Assembly (NCBI GenBank): GCA_021733985.1
Contig: JAIPJT010000013.1
Coordinates: 1 to 56,812 of the forward strand
Length of the DNA stretch: 56,812 nucleotides
Origin: Victivallales bacterium
GTDB lineage: Bacteria; Verrucomicrobiota; Lentisphaeria; Victivallales; GWF2-38-69
Direction: 5' to 3'
The notes beneath the pieces are model-generated. The model saw only the letters and a list, made by a program, of their open reading frames with translations, searched no databases and had not been told where the DNA came from. The translations under genes and the position numbers were made by a program. Shown piece by piece: positions 28,101 to 36,945 of the stretch (the stretch's first letter is position 1; each line of letters begins with the position of its first letter).

Positions 28101-31100
28101 TTTAATTTCATTTATTTTATGAATTTTACTAACTGTATCCTTTTGAATAGGAATAATTATAAATTCGTCTTTGTAATCTTTTAATTTAGTTAAAACAATT
28201 ACACTGTTTTCATTTTTCTGAGACTTTAAAACAGCTACGGGTTCATTGAGTTCTACAGGCAGCTGTTTAATAGTATCAATATCAATATTATGTTTTCTGC
28301 CTGGTTTATTTATTTTGTTGAAGGTTTTAACAGTCATTTCAATAGGATAATCATTCAGTCCGGCTTCCAGTAAAGGGGTTGGTGTACGAGTAGTAACAAT
28401 AAAATCTTTTGAAACATCAAATTTTTCATTAATAAAATTATTAATTTGGTCTGAGAACTGTTTTACTTCTTTAGTCAACTGAAATGTTAATCCCTTATCA
28501 GTTTCATTTTCCTCAACCTTATTAGCATAGAACGACTGTCCTTTTTCTATTTTCTGAATACCGTATCGCTCACCGTCTTTAAGAGTTACTTCAAGAGTAT
28601 CCGGATCAATATTGGTTACTTCGAGTTGTTCGGACTTCATGTTTTTATTTTCGAAATACTTAACGGTAACGGTATCACCGATTTTCAGTTCATCGGTTTC
28701 GACTTTTTCCTGATTACGACGTGATGGTTTTTCAGTATCTTCAGCAAAATCGACGGCCTGTTCTTCCCGGGGCAATAGTTTTCTGCTTTTTTCAGCTTTG
28801 CCTTGGCGGGATGTTTTACGGCTGTTTATTTCACCTTCTACGGTTTCCCACAGCGTATTCACGTCCGGAGAAGCCAGAACACCTTCATCATAGAGATACT
28901 GAGCCATTTCATCGGGCAGCAGTCCGCTTTTTTCATCAGCGGAATAAATAAATCTACCGAACCCGGCGGTTTTCCCGTAAGGTATATAGCCGTCATATTC
29001 ACCGCCTTTGTAGTCTTTGGGCTTTTTACGGATTTTGCCCAGTTCATTGATTTTGTCAACTACGGGATAACTCTTTAATACATTAGCAGCAGTAAAGGTT
29101 TTGAGGTTTTGGGGTGCGCGTTGTTTTCGGGATTGTGCAGAGTTTGTTTCGCGCTGTTCAGTTTCAGGAGCGTTTTCTTTGTACAGTTCTTTTTCAACTT
29201 TGGTGAGGTCCTGTTCAGCTTTCCGAACCGCGGGATTTTTATTAATTTCATTGTTAACGGCGGCTTCGGTTATCTCTCCTGTGATAGAGTCTTTAAGCAG
29301 CTGCCGGAGTTCGTCTGATATAATTCCCTCTTTAATCATCTGCTGCACTTTGCCGCCGAGATTCAGCACTTTCTGCAGATATTCACGGACAGTATCAAGC
29401 AGCTCTCTGAATTTCCCCGCAAAGCCGTGATCGCGTATATACTCTGCGGGATCAGAACTTATTGCATAATCTTTGGCTATTTCAGCGAGCCATTCGGTAT
29501 TGTTACGCGTTGAAGTATAGCCGTGTGCTTCGGCTTTCTGCCGCGCAGCATCCACCATATTGTTAAATTCTTTATCTTTAAAAACTTCGTTTTTGCCATC
29601 CCACCGGAAACGCGAATTAAAATAACGGTGGACCCTTTCTTCAATCAGTGTGTCAATACCGGCTTCAGGTTTGGTCAAATCGACTTTATCATTCAATGCG
29701 AGTTCTATTGTATGTTTAAGTACATCATTTTTATTGAAAAAGTTATTCCCGAGGATAACAATTTCATTCAGGGGCTGATCTCCGTAGCCGGCCTCTTCAG
29801 CATATCTTTGAGCCTCTTCGACGGTAATAGGATTGTTTGGATCATTTACCCGGTCCTGGAGAGTAAGCAGTTCGGCTTCTTTATACAGGACTTTTCCCTC
29901 ATCGGTTTTTTTCAGATAGTCAAGCAGTTTATCGCGCAGAATTTTGGTTTCAATTTCTTTAGGGCTTTCATTGATGATACCGCGGAGCTGTTCTTTGGTA
30001 AGAGGAGTTTTAGCCGGATAACCGAGCCCTTCAGCGAGTTCTTTTTTAGAAAGTTTATTTATATTGATATTTTCGTCATGTATTTTTTCTCTGAATTTTT
30101 TATATTTATCCAGATCAAGGGGCTGTTTAGTTTTAATTAAGTTATATAATTCCTCTCTGTTCAGGACAGTCTTTTGAGATTCGCCCGCAAGTTCGGCAAG
30201 TTCTGTTTTCGAGAGTTCAGAAAGTTTTATATTGCCTTCATCAATCTCTTTAATTTTTTGTATGGCTTCTTTCCGTTGAAATTTATAGAGATCGTCCGCC
30301 ATCTGGTAAGGTTGTTCGACAACATTTTCATCGGAAATATGTTTCTCATATACTTTCTGTTTCTTTTTTTCATATTCACTTTTAGAAACATCAGGCATTT
30401 TTTTAAGTTTCTGAAATTCTTTAAGATGTACCGCTGTCATTTTAGCATTGGCTTTTTCTACATCTATCGGATCCGCCAACCCGCGGCGTGCATCCCCGAC
30501 TTTCCGCAGAAACATACCGACAGTCGGCTCACCGAGCCCCATAAACATAGAAAGTATAACAGCGTCGAGATTATCTTCTTTTGTAAGGTCAAATATGCCG
30601 GCAAATGTTTCAGCCGGGTGTATTTCCTTCAGAAGTTTCGGCATAACTTCAACCATTTCAGACTTCGAAATCTGGTTTTGCATAAGCTCTTCTACAGGCT
30701 CCGTGGCAGTTCCGAGTCCAAATGCCATTGTACGGGCCACTTTCCCCGGCACCATCCCCATTCCGATAGCAAGACCGTTGGTTACTGTCAGCAGCCCCGC
30801 ATTTTCGAGCATAACAGTGCGGCCGGCTGCAGCTGCTTCATCCTGCGAAGCACCGTTTTGAAGCAGTTGATGTGCCACCTGGCCGCCTTCGACCATTCCT
30901 TCAAAAAATGAACTTGCACCTGTGGCGGAAACAAGAGCGCTGCCTTTCACAAGCTTAGACCCGAGCGAAAGAGCCTTTGCTCCGAGCGCAGTTGTTGTGC
31001 CTGCACCGGCACCGGCCAGCAGCGCCGCAGTTTGAAAAGGTATCTGTTCCGGAGCATTTGCCAACCACCAGCTTTTGTCAAAATATTTACCGCCTTTCAT

Positions 31101-31904
31101 TTTTTCCCATGCTTTTTGAGCTACTTCCGGGATAGCATTAGCCTGGTTAACTTCCTCAATATATTCTTCAATTCCCGCGGCGAGTTCATCCGCCCCGACT
31201 ATCCGGGAAGGTAGCGACGCGCCGTATAAAAGTGAAGCTGTCCCCCTTTTTAATCCTTTCCACACCTCGTTCATCTGTTCTTTTTCGGTAAGAAGGGGGG
31301 CAGTATTTTGAAAGAATTCAAGCATTTTTTTACGGCTCTGCTGCTGCGGACTCAATATTCCGGCAGAATCAGGAAGAGCGGGATACGATACCCCTCCAAA
31401 ATTGTAGCTATACGGAGGCAGTTTATTTGTTTCGAGTTCTTTTGCTCTTTTTTCGAGTGTTTCGGAGCCGCCCCTGAGCATATATTTAATTTCATTGAAC
31501 TGTTTATCAACGGGAAGTTTACGCCCGAACAGCGCTTCGGTGCGCGCCTCATAGCTGTCATATATATCCGTAAGATTCATGCCGAGCCTGTCAGCCAGCA
31601 GCATCGAAATACCGAGTTTTTTTAATTCTTTATCAGGATTCTCGCTTTCATTAATCCACTTATCAGTCTGTTTACGCTGTACTTTAGGAATAAGCGAAGG
31701 AATGCTTTGAGGATCGTCAAACATAGGCTGATAGCGCTGCAGCCATTCATTAGTTGTGAGGTTCGGACTTACTCCGCTGTTTTTGCGACTTATATCATTT
31801 GCCGCCATGCGCATAAATTCGGACTGTTTTTTTTCAGACTCGGAAGGTTCGCGCATTTTATCGGGAGTATACATTGATTCATCTATTTTCAGTCCTGCAC
31901 TCAT
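22194..31904 (-). CDS. Giant internal virion (ejected core) polyvalent protein
   Basis: 3236 residues, about one quarter of the prophage. N-terminus: Ala/Gly-rich hydrophobic stretches (AALLAGAGAGTTTALGAKAL, about 289-311). About 570-640: two LEM/HeH-like motifs (LSELSKTELAELAG; INKLSKKELAEGLG). About 755: EERVHRYF, resembling a degenerate metallopeptidase helix. About 1165-1290: MuF C-terminal-like domain (TPTPLLEAGLNDYPIEMTV, SVYGKD). About 1337-1613: ADP-ribosyltransferase-like (TAYHGSP, GWGLYFTS, GIDGIKYP). About 1617-1752: a second ART-like region (IYRALP, GDWITLS). About 1766-2089: FTPEFKNWFGDW, a BECR-nuclease-like insert with HMLKQHG, then LVVYHGSP of a third ART. The rest is coiled coil and a conserved C-terminus with hydrophobic helices near 3109-3160. 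The start overlaps the gp15-like stop (ATGA). Confidence 0.9.
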   Translation of the reverse strand: MSAGLKIDESMYTPDKMREPSESEKKQSEFMRMAANDISRKNSGVSPNLTTNEWLQRYQPMFDDPQSIPSLIPKVQRKQTDKWINESENPDKELKKLGISMLLADRLGMNLTDIYDSYEARTEALFGRKLPVDKQFNEIKYMLRGGSETLEKRAKELETNKLPPYSYNFGGVSYPALPDSAGILSPQQQSRKKMLEFFQNTAPLLTEKEQMNEVWKGLKRGTASLLYGASLPSRIVGADELAAGIEEYIEEVNQANAIPEVAQKAWEKMKGGKYFDKSWWLANAPEQIPFQTAALLAGAGAGTTTALGAKALSLGSKLVKGSALVSATGASSFFEGMVEGGQVAHQLLQNGASQDEAAAAGRTVMLENAGLLTVTNGLAIGMGMVPGKVARTMAFGLGTATEPVEELMQNQISKSEMVEVMPKLLKEIHPAETFAGIFDLTKEDNLDAVILSMFMGLGEPTVGMFLRKVGDARRGLADPIDVEKANAKMTAVHLKEFQKLKKMPDVSKSEYEKKKQKVYEKHISDENVVEQPYQMADDLYKFQRKEAIQKIKEIDEGNIKLSELSKTELAELAGESQKTVLNREELYNLIKTKQPLDLDKYKKFREKIHDENININKLSKKELAEGLGYPAKTPLTKEQLRGIINESPKEIETKILRDKLLDYLKKTDEGKVLYKEAELLTLQDRVNDPNNPITVEEAQRYAEEAGYGDQPLNEIVILGNNFFNKNDVLKHTIELALNDKVDLTKPEAGIDTLIEERVHRYFNSRFRWDGKNEVFKDKEFNNMVDAARQKAEAHGYTSTRNNTEWLAEIAKDYAISSDPAEYIRDHGFAGKFRELLDTVREYLQKVLNLGGKVQQMIKEGIISDELRQLLKDSITGEITEAAVNNEINKNPAVRKAEQDLTKVEKELYKENAPETEQRETNSAQSRKQRAPQNLKTFTAANVLKSYPVVDKINELGKIRKKPKDYKGGEYDGYIPYGKTAGFGRFIYSADEKSGLLPDEMAQYLYDEGVLASPDVNTLWETVEGEINSRKTSRQGKAEKSRKLLPREEQAVDFAEDTEKPSRRNQEKVETDELKIGDTVTVKYFENKNMKSEQLEVTNIDPDTLEVTLKDGERYGIQKIEKGQSFYANKVEENETDKGLTFQLTKEVKQFSDQINNFINEKFDVSKDFIVTTRTPTPLLEAGLNDYPIEMTVKTFNKINKPGRKHNIDIDTIKQLPVELNEPVAVLKSQKNENSVIVLTKLKDYKDEFIIIPIQKDTVSKIHKINEIKSVYGKDSENLFKWLQNKNNYLWMNEKELQGALSAGLRLPMDATLIEELLDNINNSLSAQNIKSDNNTTYQVTAYHGSPYSFDQFTADKIGTGEGAQAFGWGLYFTSQEDVAKFYAEKLKRNQFQSLEDSLNAIQIGEKSLYDDYGITQKFDNLIEFAKDNKTDEVIKIFEKDLKIWNELKTDKTYPFQEYAAQKSETIEQLIKDLKKYGVKFQGGRNLYNVTLWENHEENLLDWYEPVTDKQKQLIKEQALKENLTDRWGNSVSNKGYYPNSILFSQGMTAENFYQELTRDWFDGNEKDASLFLKRAGIDGIKYPVGTLSGQEKSDKYNYVVFDENAVKIDHNITYQLDAIPDYAVSHRIQYIEEEVTDLSDMTKSGELVPDDFYTHPYYYADTADKAAQESLRVIRQTKGKPEKTITIYRALPEKYNEFNPGDWITLSKTYAQDEVQRHGGHVISKKVKAKEIIWDGNDVNEFAYYPMESRNNITYQLAANPQIFTPEFKNWFGDWETAALIKKVSNYVDNAIDKKSKEKPLSLGEVNPYLNKKLKDILGYNIFKHEINSDDLRHMLKQHGKDKFPVTKDTLKIIPYILERPTSIAPGSINPEGRLSVKISRKIDGKIVYIEAETEKNGVLSGKTMYIAPSGRSNAKSPAHTSKTAPGPSYKDIIAHILNNANNVSKVVDYSGKPLVVYHGSPYKNIKAFDNNKQQNGFLGKGFYFSPYSGTAGKFTIQGSKEGEVYPVYLNVKNPVEIRGYSGREDVPGNVMRKAVNEFNNNPKKDGIILYGTELDEVKIEEIAVKSPEQIKSATANRGTFDKSNPDITMQLASLPEMTQRLINQYDQIRGIEKTFEKYKADFLVDKTHEMKHEILGRLEEALGREAPFNQGKKAEDGYVRGAKTSLRSMKKDENATENFLKALRGGNVKDLKYMQEGIKRMDRQLNALGYDAQRMNKAVRITKTHIDRLQSEVETLIKALPEELRWQALSRIRTIGKKVGNPTAIKRYFRETLAALDRIIQKQEKYDNIGMIIELIRTNKERLSKSNIVKGKVDVQLNEDLKYIENILQQKDETTEKEITDLQEQLNNTENEELMEKIARQLGLLETYGSIKKKGPSDVKKAREELQKYINGKKLSRQLLLEQRWYRDEKLREKIVDIVSNGKGLATGKIREDIEKRNEKKYKVPLECIKSFVNKQKQLELLFNVLARSQKFNTKEYTFNKQEAEVYLNALEGKEHVPEKYESIIPDESLKKSLKEYLTDKEEKVLTIKAKNGYTTTNENFLTPLYDRIHDAYKLRTTIARESETRVKDYLNKMTKTKNRAERTGAYLALRNQLDKRVDSGVYISEPKFQEYTFTKEDAEAYLNGLNAMGKMPKPLQHIIPTDAMIAELAEFKDKENAEKPIEVRCKVEEGKKYQIRLSQMEALQFWLSMEQERGFQIMMDTGWDDESFRQLNEFVVPEVKEFGKFLRQEYKRIKPLTDKVYEDMFFVKLADNLNYAPLAVENPNIENQWDLEDLKSGAAPTEIRPSSIKARLLHNHPLRRVSALDMYFKHIEEQANFIAVAKIGRELKAVFKNKDVQNVIKYYKGVKFQRMFNFVIDSVIRGGVQHDHKDRLADKIRSTTTLWWLTGKVDNFVKQWTSATAALAEVGPVEFSKGIADFWKSPKANAQWMLSLQYTKNRWYSGFNKDIRNLQNQTRFSADTVVTAVVKGGMLPTKTGDMLGALPGFYAVYTSNLNKIQKAEKATLDVRKQKYINDGLTETQAEQNALRDIKEKAEKEALLIAEKYSDRTQQAGQIINLGYDQMHSSWLKLFQIFQTSPRMYVSLTNEAIADAVAGKKGGYKRALNHMFVYWVLLPWMFQGAADLLRKMFDDDYEINWTNYLIASLIAPVSGYYIVGSVAYAGAQQYLNGKNYGPDLVPTTRLLNDALNAGGELSDGDAGGAIYDLFRNQGFLKTYRTVSGGYTKKKNKKNYNFKY

Positions 31905-33736
31905 TTAACTTTCTTTCTTTTTTTAAAATGTTCGATTATTTTCAGCACTTCCTCGGAAGACTGCCCCGCATTAAATAAAGCCCCTATATCTTTAGTCATA
32001 TCGGGATTGTCCAGGAGATAATTCATAATCTGACTGTTTTCAGGAGTCTGTTTATACAGATGTTTTTCGACAACAGATATTGGAGAAGGAGCACGAAGTT
32101 TTTCTATTTGCAGCTGATACTGTGCCAGCGTAAAATTCTTTTTATATCTGTCTGCGGTTTCACTAATCAGTTTAGCCGCTTCCCCGTAATTCTTAGCGTA
32201 CTTAAGATTTTCGCGTAAATCGTGGATTGCCTCGTTATAAAGCTCTAATTGTCTACCGCCGTAATAGTCATTCCCACTAAAAGAGTCATTCCAAAACCAG
32301 TTATCTTTCCACACCATAAAATACTTATCCTGATCAGGAGATTCAGGAGGAGGAAGGACCTGTTCCGCCATATCAAGATAAGTGTCATATTCGGATTTTT
32401 CGGCTTTTACTTTGCGGTCAAATCTTTCCTGAACGGTTTTATTGAGTTTAACTTTGGCATTGGCGTCCAGTCCGTCGCTGTTAAGAATAGCTTTTTTCAA
32501 TTCAAAGAGCTGCAGTTTTGCTTTATCGGTATTTTCACTGAAAGGAAAAGTATTGGCCTGATATTCGCTTACCACACGATTTTTAACAGAGGAATTAACA
32601 TCCGGATTGGCTATTAATTCATTAAGTTCCTTAACATTTTTAATACCTGCATTCTCGGCAATGGAATCCGGGATTATTTCCTGTCCCGAAAGCATTCTGA
32701 AAGACTGGTCGGCTGCATCAAGCTTAAGTGCATTTATTCGATTTTTGATATTTTTCTGTGCTGCGAGCCTGTCTTCTCTGCCAAGATTTTTAGATACATA
32801 GTCATCAACAAATCCGCCCTCCTGCACATGTCCGTTTTTAATATTGTTAAGCTCCGACTGCAGAGTCTCTAATTGCGAAATAGAAAGCATATCAATCTGA
32901 TAATTAAGATCATTGAGAGCTTTCCCGGAAACAGCCTTTTTGATTTTTTTATTTATATCCTTATGAAGCGAAGGTATCATTTCGTTTTGGTTGGCTTCAT
33001 AATATTCTTTTGCGTGTTCCGGATAGTTATCAAGTATGGTATTGAATACTTCAGTATGAAAATTATCCAGCGCCTCCGCTGCTTTGAGCTGTTTTTCATT
33101 TACAGGAAGGCCGGTACTTTCGGCTATAGTATTGGCAAGAATGGTATTTTTAGTATCATTTTGGATCTGTTCATCAAACGGAGCGGCTACCGCGTCCTGC
33201 AACACCTGGTAATTCTGGGCTTTGCGCGTTTCCTTGTTATAATACTCAACATTCTTTTTCTGAAGCTCCCATGCTTTGTCAAGTACTGTTGAGGAAAATC
33301 TCTGATAACCCGCCGTAAACATTTCCTGTTCTACAGGACTCAAATTTTTTATTGTATTTTCATACTTCTGCTGAATAAATTTTTTCGTATCTGCATAGAT
33401 ATTTTTAGAATTTTCATTTTTAGTTTTCTGCATTTGAGCCATAAAACCGCGCGTTTCCTCATTGATCGAATTGAGCTTACCGCGTACACCGCTTTTAATT
33501 TCCAATTCTTTTAACCGGCCAGCTTCTCTTACAGATTCATCAACGACAGCATTGGTAACTTCAAGCGCGCCAATTTCTACAGCATCAGCTAAGCGATTAA
33601 TATTCTTGTATAAATCCTGATTGACAGCCGCCTTTTCACCGGCGCCGAAATTTTCGGGAGTAGCTTTAATTTTATAGGCCGTATTGGGCAGCTTGCGTTT
33701 TTTTACTCTGTCAGTTTTATAAGTCGGTACTTTCAT
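31901..33736 (-). CDS. Internal virion protein, T7 gp15-like position
   Basis: 611 residues, almost wholly helical and charged, without signal or membrane segments. Position between the gp14-like gene and the giant protein, and length, match the middle core protein of short-tailed phages (gp15-type) that is ejected with the genome. I cannot point to a motif, so this is by synteny. SD AGGGG about 7 nt before ATG. Its stop overlaps the giant gene start. Confidence 0.75.
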   Translation of the reverse strand: MKVPTYKTDRVKKRKLPNTAYKIKATPENFGAGEKAAVNQDLYKNINRLADAVEIGALEVTNAVVDESVREAGRLKELEIKSGVRGKLNSINEETRGFMAQMQKTKNENSKNIYADTKKFIQQKYENTIKNLSPVEQEMFTAGYQRFSSTVLDKAWELQKKNVEYYNKETRKAQNYQVLQDAVAAPFDEQIQNDTKNTILANTIAESTGLPVNEKQLKAAEALDNFHTEVFNTILDNYPEHAKEYYEANQNEMIPSLHKDINKKIKKAVSGKALNDLNYQIDMLSISQLETLQSELNNIKNGHVQEGGFVDDYVSKNLGREDRLAAQKNIKNRINALKLDAADQSFRMLSGQEIIPDSIAENAGIKNVKELNELIANPDVNSSVKNRVVSEYQANTFPFSENTDKAKLQLFELKKAILNSDGLDANAKVKLNKTVQERFDRKVKAEKSEYDTYLDMAEQVLPPPESPDQDKYFMVWKDNWFWNDSFSGNDYYGGRQLELYNEAIHDLRENLKYAKNYGEAAKLISETADRYKKNFTLAQYQLQIEKLRAPSPISVVEKHLYKQTPENSQIMNYLLDNPDMTKDIGALFNAGQSSEEVLKIIEHFKKRKKVK

Positions 33737-33745
33737 ATTTATCCC

Positions 33746-34462
33746 CTACATACTTTCATATTTGCCTACAGGATTAGCCCCGAGAAGAGTATTGAAACCG
33801 GACCCGCTCCAGCCGGTAGAGATTGCACTGTCCCAAAAAGATTCCCCGGTAGTCTGTGAGCGATGCATTGTTTGAGGAATAGCCATGCTGGTAGTCATAG
33901 GATCACCGAACCCTCCTGAAAGCTGATTCATTCCGGACTGAAATTCATCATATGCTTTTCTTTCATATATTTGAGCCTCTTTAGTATATCTTCCGGCCTG
34001 CCATTCAAGCTGCTTGGCTTCATTCAGGAAATTAGTTTTCTGTGCTCTGTGGCCCCAGGCTTCGCGTGCAGCATTATGCTCCAGAGTAAGAGCATCCATC
34101 TCCCCGAATTTGGCCGTGTCCATCTGCACGGCGAGAGGAGACCCGGAATTAACCAGTACACCGGACGCCCCGTAACGCGCCCGCTGCTGTCCTCTCAGAC
34201 GTCTGATTTTTCTGCGGTAGGCTGCGCTTTCCTCTTTGCCTCGTTCTTCGGCGTCTTTTGCCATTTGCTCCTGTATTTGCGCATTACGATGCTGTATCTG
34301 AGCATTATAATTCTGTGCGGCCGCGGCGGCTTTCATATTGGAAGCCTGCTTGATATTTCCCGCAGCTCGTGCAGGCCCTCCCATGACATTATCAACAAGA
34401 CCGCCAAGTAATCCTCCTCCGGCACTACTTCCCGCACTCCCTAATACTGAACTAAAACACAT
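33746..34462 (-). CDS. Internal virion protein, T7 gp14-like
   Basis: 238 residues. Gly/Ala-rich hydrophobic N-terminus (GSAGSSAGGGLLGGL), a central coiled coil with AYRRKIRRLRGQQRARYGAS, then GVLVNSGSPLAVQMD, a stretch frequent in gp14-type core proteins. It likely forms the membrane-proximal part of the ejection channel. ATG at 34462 is set by AAAGGA; the upstream in-frame codons overlap the gp13-like gene. The N-terminal MCFS is shared with the small gene at 42427-42648. Confidence 0.8.
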   Translation of the reverse strand: MCFSSVLGSAGSSAGGGLLGGLVDNVMGGPARAAGNIKQASNMKAAAAAQNYNAQIQHRNAQIQEQMAKDAEERGKEESAAYRRKIRRLRGQQRARYGASGVLVNSGSPLAVQMDTAKFGEMDALTLEHNAAREAWGHRAQKTNFLNEAKQLEWQAGRYTKEAQIYERKAYDEFQSGMNQLSGGFGDPMTTSMAIPQTMHRSQTTGESFWDSAISTGWSGSGFNTLLGANPVGKYESM

Positions 34463-34463
34463 T

Positions 34464-34919
34464 TTATATTTCCTTTCGTTCACGTACTACAAAAAACTGT
34501 TCTTTATCCCGGGCATGAGTTTTCAACTTAAAATCACATTTTTTCAAAAGCCTGCACATCCCTGTGAAATCTTTATATATCTGTCCATACAATATCGGGT
34601 AATACTGTTCACAGAACTCAAAAAACCAGCGTGCTGATTTAAGCAGTCCTTTCTGGCCGGAGAAAGTATCAACAACCGGCGAACTCATAAACCATACATT
34701 CGCGCATTCGGGAAGTTCTTCAGTGCAGCCGGCTACACTCATAACTTTATCATCAAGATAAGAAACAAAACAAAAACTGCTTATATCAAACGAATACTGC
34801 AAAGCAACCGCTCCCGAGGGCATACCGCCGCGAATACATTTTTCTTCATCTTCCGGGCGTAAATTATATTTAAGTTGGTCAATATCTTTTTGTTGTGCCG
34901 GATATATTTTAAAATTCAT
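34464..34919 (-). CDS. T7 gp13-like GNAT-fold phage protein
   Basis: 151 residues. Layout of the gp13/DUF2833 group, a GNAT-like acyltransferase fold: FKIYPAQQKDIDQLKYNLR at the start, CIRGGMPSGAVALQYS, VMSVAGCTEE, NVWFMSSPVV and a C-terminal LLKKCDFKLK. Role in the virion is internal core assembly in T7; acetyltransferase activity is not shown for this family. SD GGAGG falls inside the last codons of tail tube B and the reading frames overlap by 11 nt. Confidence 0.75.
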   Translation of the reverse strand: MNFKIYPAQQKDIDQLKYNLRPEDEEKCIRGGMPSGAVALQYSFDISSFCFVSYLDDKVMSVAGCTEELPECANVWFMSSPVVDTFSGQKGLLKSARWFFEFCEQYYPILYGQIYKDFTGMCRLLKKCDFKLKTHARDKEQFFVVRERKEI

Positions 34920-36945
34920 CGGATACCTCCATAACCGCATATAATGCATTGATTGTTAATGAAACCGGTTTGGTGCATTTAAATTCCAACTGAGTATGTT
35001 TTTCATCGGCAAGCGCCCCGAATTCCACAAATTTTTCTCCTGAAAATAACGGTGCCGCATTTCCCGAGGAAGGATACGGATTAAAATTAAGAGTTACAAA
35101 AGTTCCGTTTCCGTTACTGACTTCGAGGCCGCGACTGCTGAACATATCTACTACCACATTTTTTATATACCGTTTTCGATTCTCGACAGCCTTCCCGTCA
35201 GAAGGCGGTATAACCAGCGGCAGCGTTTTTATGTACGATGTATATGGAAGACCTACCGTTATAACTGAAGCTTTATGAGGGATTGTAATTTTGCCGTTCG
35301 CAACGGTGGCTTCGGTTTCCATGCCGTCATAGAGAACAGCCACCTTTTTCCCTTCAAGATGATGCAGTCCCGAAACTTCCGAGACCGGACTTCCGCGGTA
35401 AGTAAGACCGCAGTCAACATAAAACATATCTTCTACAGAAAACGGATTACCGGCTGAATTAAATTTTTCAATATATTTTCGGGAAGTCCCGTCGACAGTA
35501 CGCTGCACTGCAAAATATACTTCATCTCGATTTGCCGGTGTACGGATACATTCACATGCTTTAAACTTTCCGTCCGTAATATGTATATGCCATCCCCAGA
35601 CTTTATGCTCTCTGTAGTACGTTAAGCCCAGAAGAGCACCGTCCGAACGTATACCCCATACAATAGAATTAGGATACTGCTGATAGCACCAGTCCACAAT
35701 TTCGTGACCGCTGAACAGATGAGACGCAAACAGCGTAAGATCGCGTCCGCCGTATCCTTCAATTTCAAGCTGATACATCAAATCCCTGATAACATTGCGC
35801 GAACCTTCCAGAAACAATACCGAATTCCCAACCTTTAAGGGCGGTACAAAACATGCCCCCCACTCATTCTGGTATGTAATCTGCACATCCGAAGGTGTAA
35901 TTGCACTGTCTTTTCCTGACAGTATCCACTGGCTGCCGACCGTCCCTATCAACATATCTTTCAACGGTATCAGCCACCGTACCATATTAATCTTCCGGGC
36001 GTCAAGAGTAAAATCAATAGAATCATCATCCTGTACCGGCGAAGAAACATTCATATTGTAAAAACTCCCCGTGCAGCTTCCCCATAATTTCTGCGGATGA
36101 TTCAATGTAGCAGCGGAAAAAAGGCGCTGCTGAAAGATAGTGGCACATGCCGGATAATTATTTTCTCCATTAAAAGGATCGCGTGCAGCAGGCGGCGTCT
36201 TCGAAGTGTCGGGCTCAATACCGTTTTCAGGCACTGTGAAGTGTGTATTATCGGCCTTCCCTATCCAGGAATAGACTCCCGAATCAGTATCATCCTCGTA
36301 AATATTATAATACCAGGCATTTTCAACTTCATCCCAGCTGAACTTGTCACCATCCCCGCCCGTCACACTCTTTGACTTAACAGATTCCTCCTCATTAACA
36401 TTAACAGCAGTGACAACATAGGAACACCCTTCAGCTGTCCCTGACTCCCTTTTGAAACTTGCAGGTGCTTCTATAGAAGCCCCGTAACTGATAACTTCAA
36501 GCTTCCAGTCGGTGTTGCCGTAACGGCATAATTTACGCGGCTTATATTTAGCATGAAAAATATATAATATATCCGCACTCTGATTGGATACATCAAGCTC
36601 AAACAGATCTTCATCTTTATACGGAGTAACGATTTCATAAGGTTGATTATCCTTAATTATCAATCCCTCATCCGTATAAAAACGAATATACTTATCACCT
36701 AACTCAAGAACATAACTTTGAAACACATTAAACTCAAAACCCACCAAACGCACCCTTTTAGAACTGTCTTTAACTTCATTGATATATTCCAGTCCCCGCC
36801 GCCGTACCGCAGGCCCGTGCGGACGCGGATACATATTTTTCATTTTTTCAACGGCTGCCGAATACCGGTCATTATCATATCTGCTTTCCACAGACGGGCT
36901 CCATTCACCGCCGTTAAACGAATTTTTTGATACTGTAACTCTCAA
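34909..36945 (-). CDS. Tail tubular protein B-like (gp12-type) nozzle protein
   Basis: 678 residues. The start SKNSFNGGEWSPSVESRYD and MKNMYPRPHGPAVRRRGLEYI are characteristic of the large tail tube/nozzle protein of BPP-1- and T7-like podoviruses. It would form the distal short tail. The start is a TTG with AGAGG 7 nt upstream, overlapping the gp11-like stop as TTGA, so translation is coupled. Confidence 0.88.
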   Translation of the reverse strand: MRVTVSKNSFNGGEWSPSVESRYDNDRYSAAVEKMKNMYPRPHGPAVRRRGLEYINEVKDSSKRVRLVGFEFNVFQSYVLELGDKYIRFYTDEGLIIKDNQPYEIVTPYKDEDLFELDVSNQSADILYIFHAKYKPRKLCRYGNTDWKLEVISYGASIEAPASFKRESGTAEGCSYVVTAVNVNEEESVKSKSVTGGDGDKFSWDEVENAWYYNIYEDDTDSGVYSWIGKADNTHFTVPENGIEPDTSKTPPAARDPFNGENNYPACATIFQQRLFSAATLNHPQKLWGSCTGSFYNMNVSSPVQDDDSIDFTLDARKINMVRWLIPLKDMLIGTVGSQWILSGKDSAITPSDVQITYQNEWGACFVPPLKVGNSVLFLEGSRNVIRDLMYQLEIEGYGGRDLTLFASHLFSGHEIVDWCYQQYPNSIVWGIRSDGALLGLTYYREHKVWGWHIHITDGKFKACECIRTPANRDEVYFAVQRTVDGTSRKYIEKFNSAGNPFSVEDMFYVDCGLTYRGSPVSEVSGLHHLEGKKVAVLYDGMETEATVANGKITIPHKASVITVGLPYTSYIKTLPLVIPPSDGKAVENRKRYIKNVVVDMFSSRGLEVSNGNGTFVTLNFNPYPSSGNAAPLFSGEKFVEFGALADEKHTQLEFKCTKPVSLTINALYAVMEVSDEF

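Noticed and set aside
28803..30911. Several long plus-strand frames opposite the giant gene (e.g. 29523-30140, 30174-30911)
   Set aside because: They are antisense shadows of a gene with clear domain content, have no SD and show Phe-rich compositions from reverse Lys/Glu codons.
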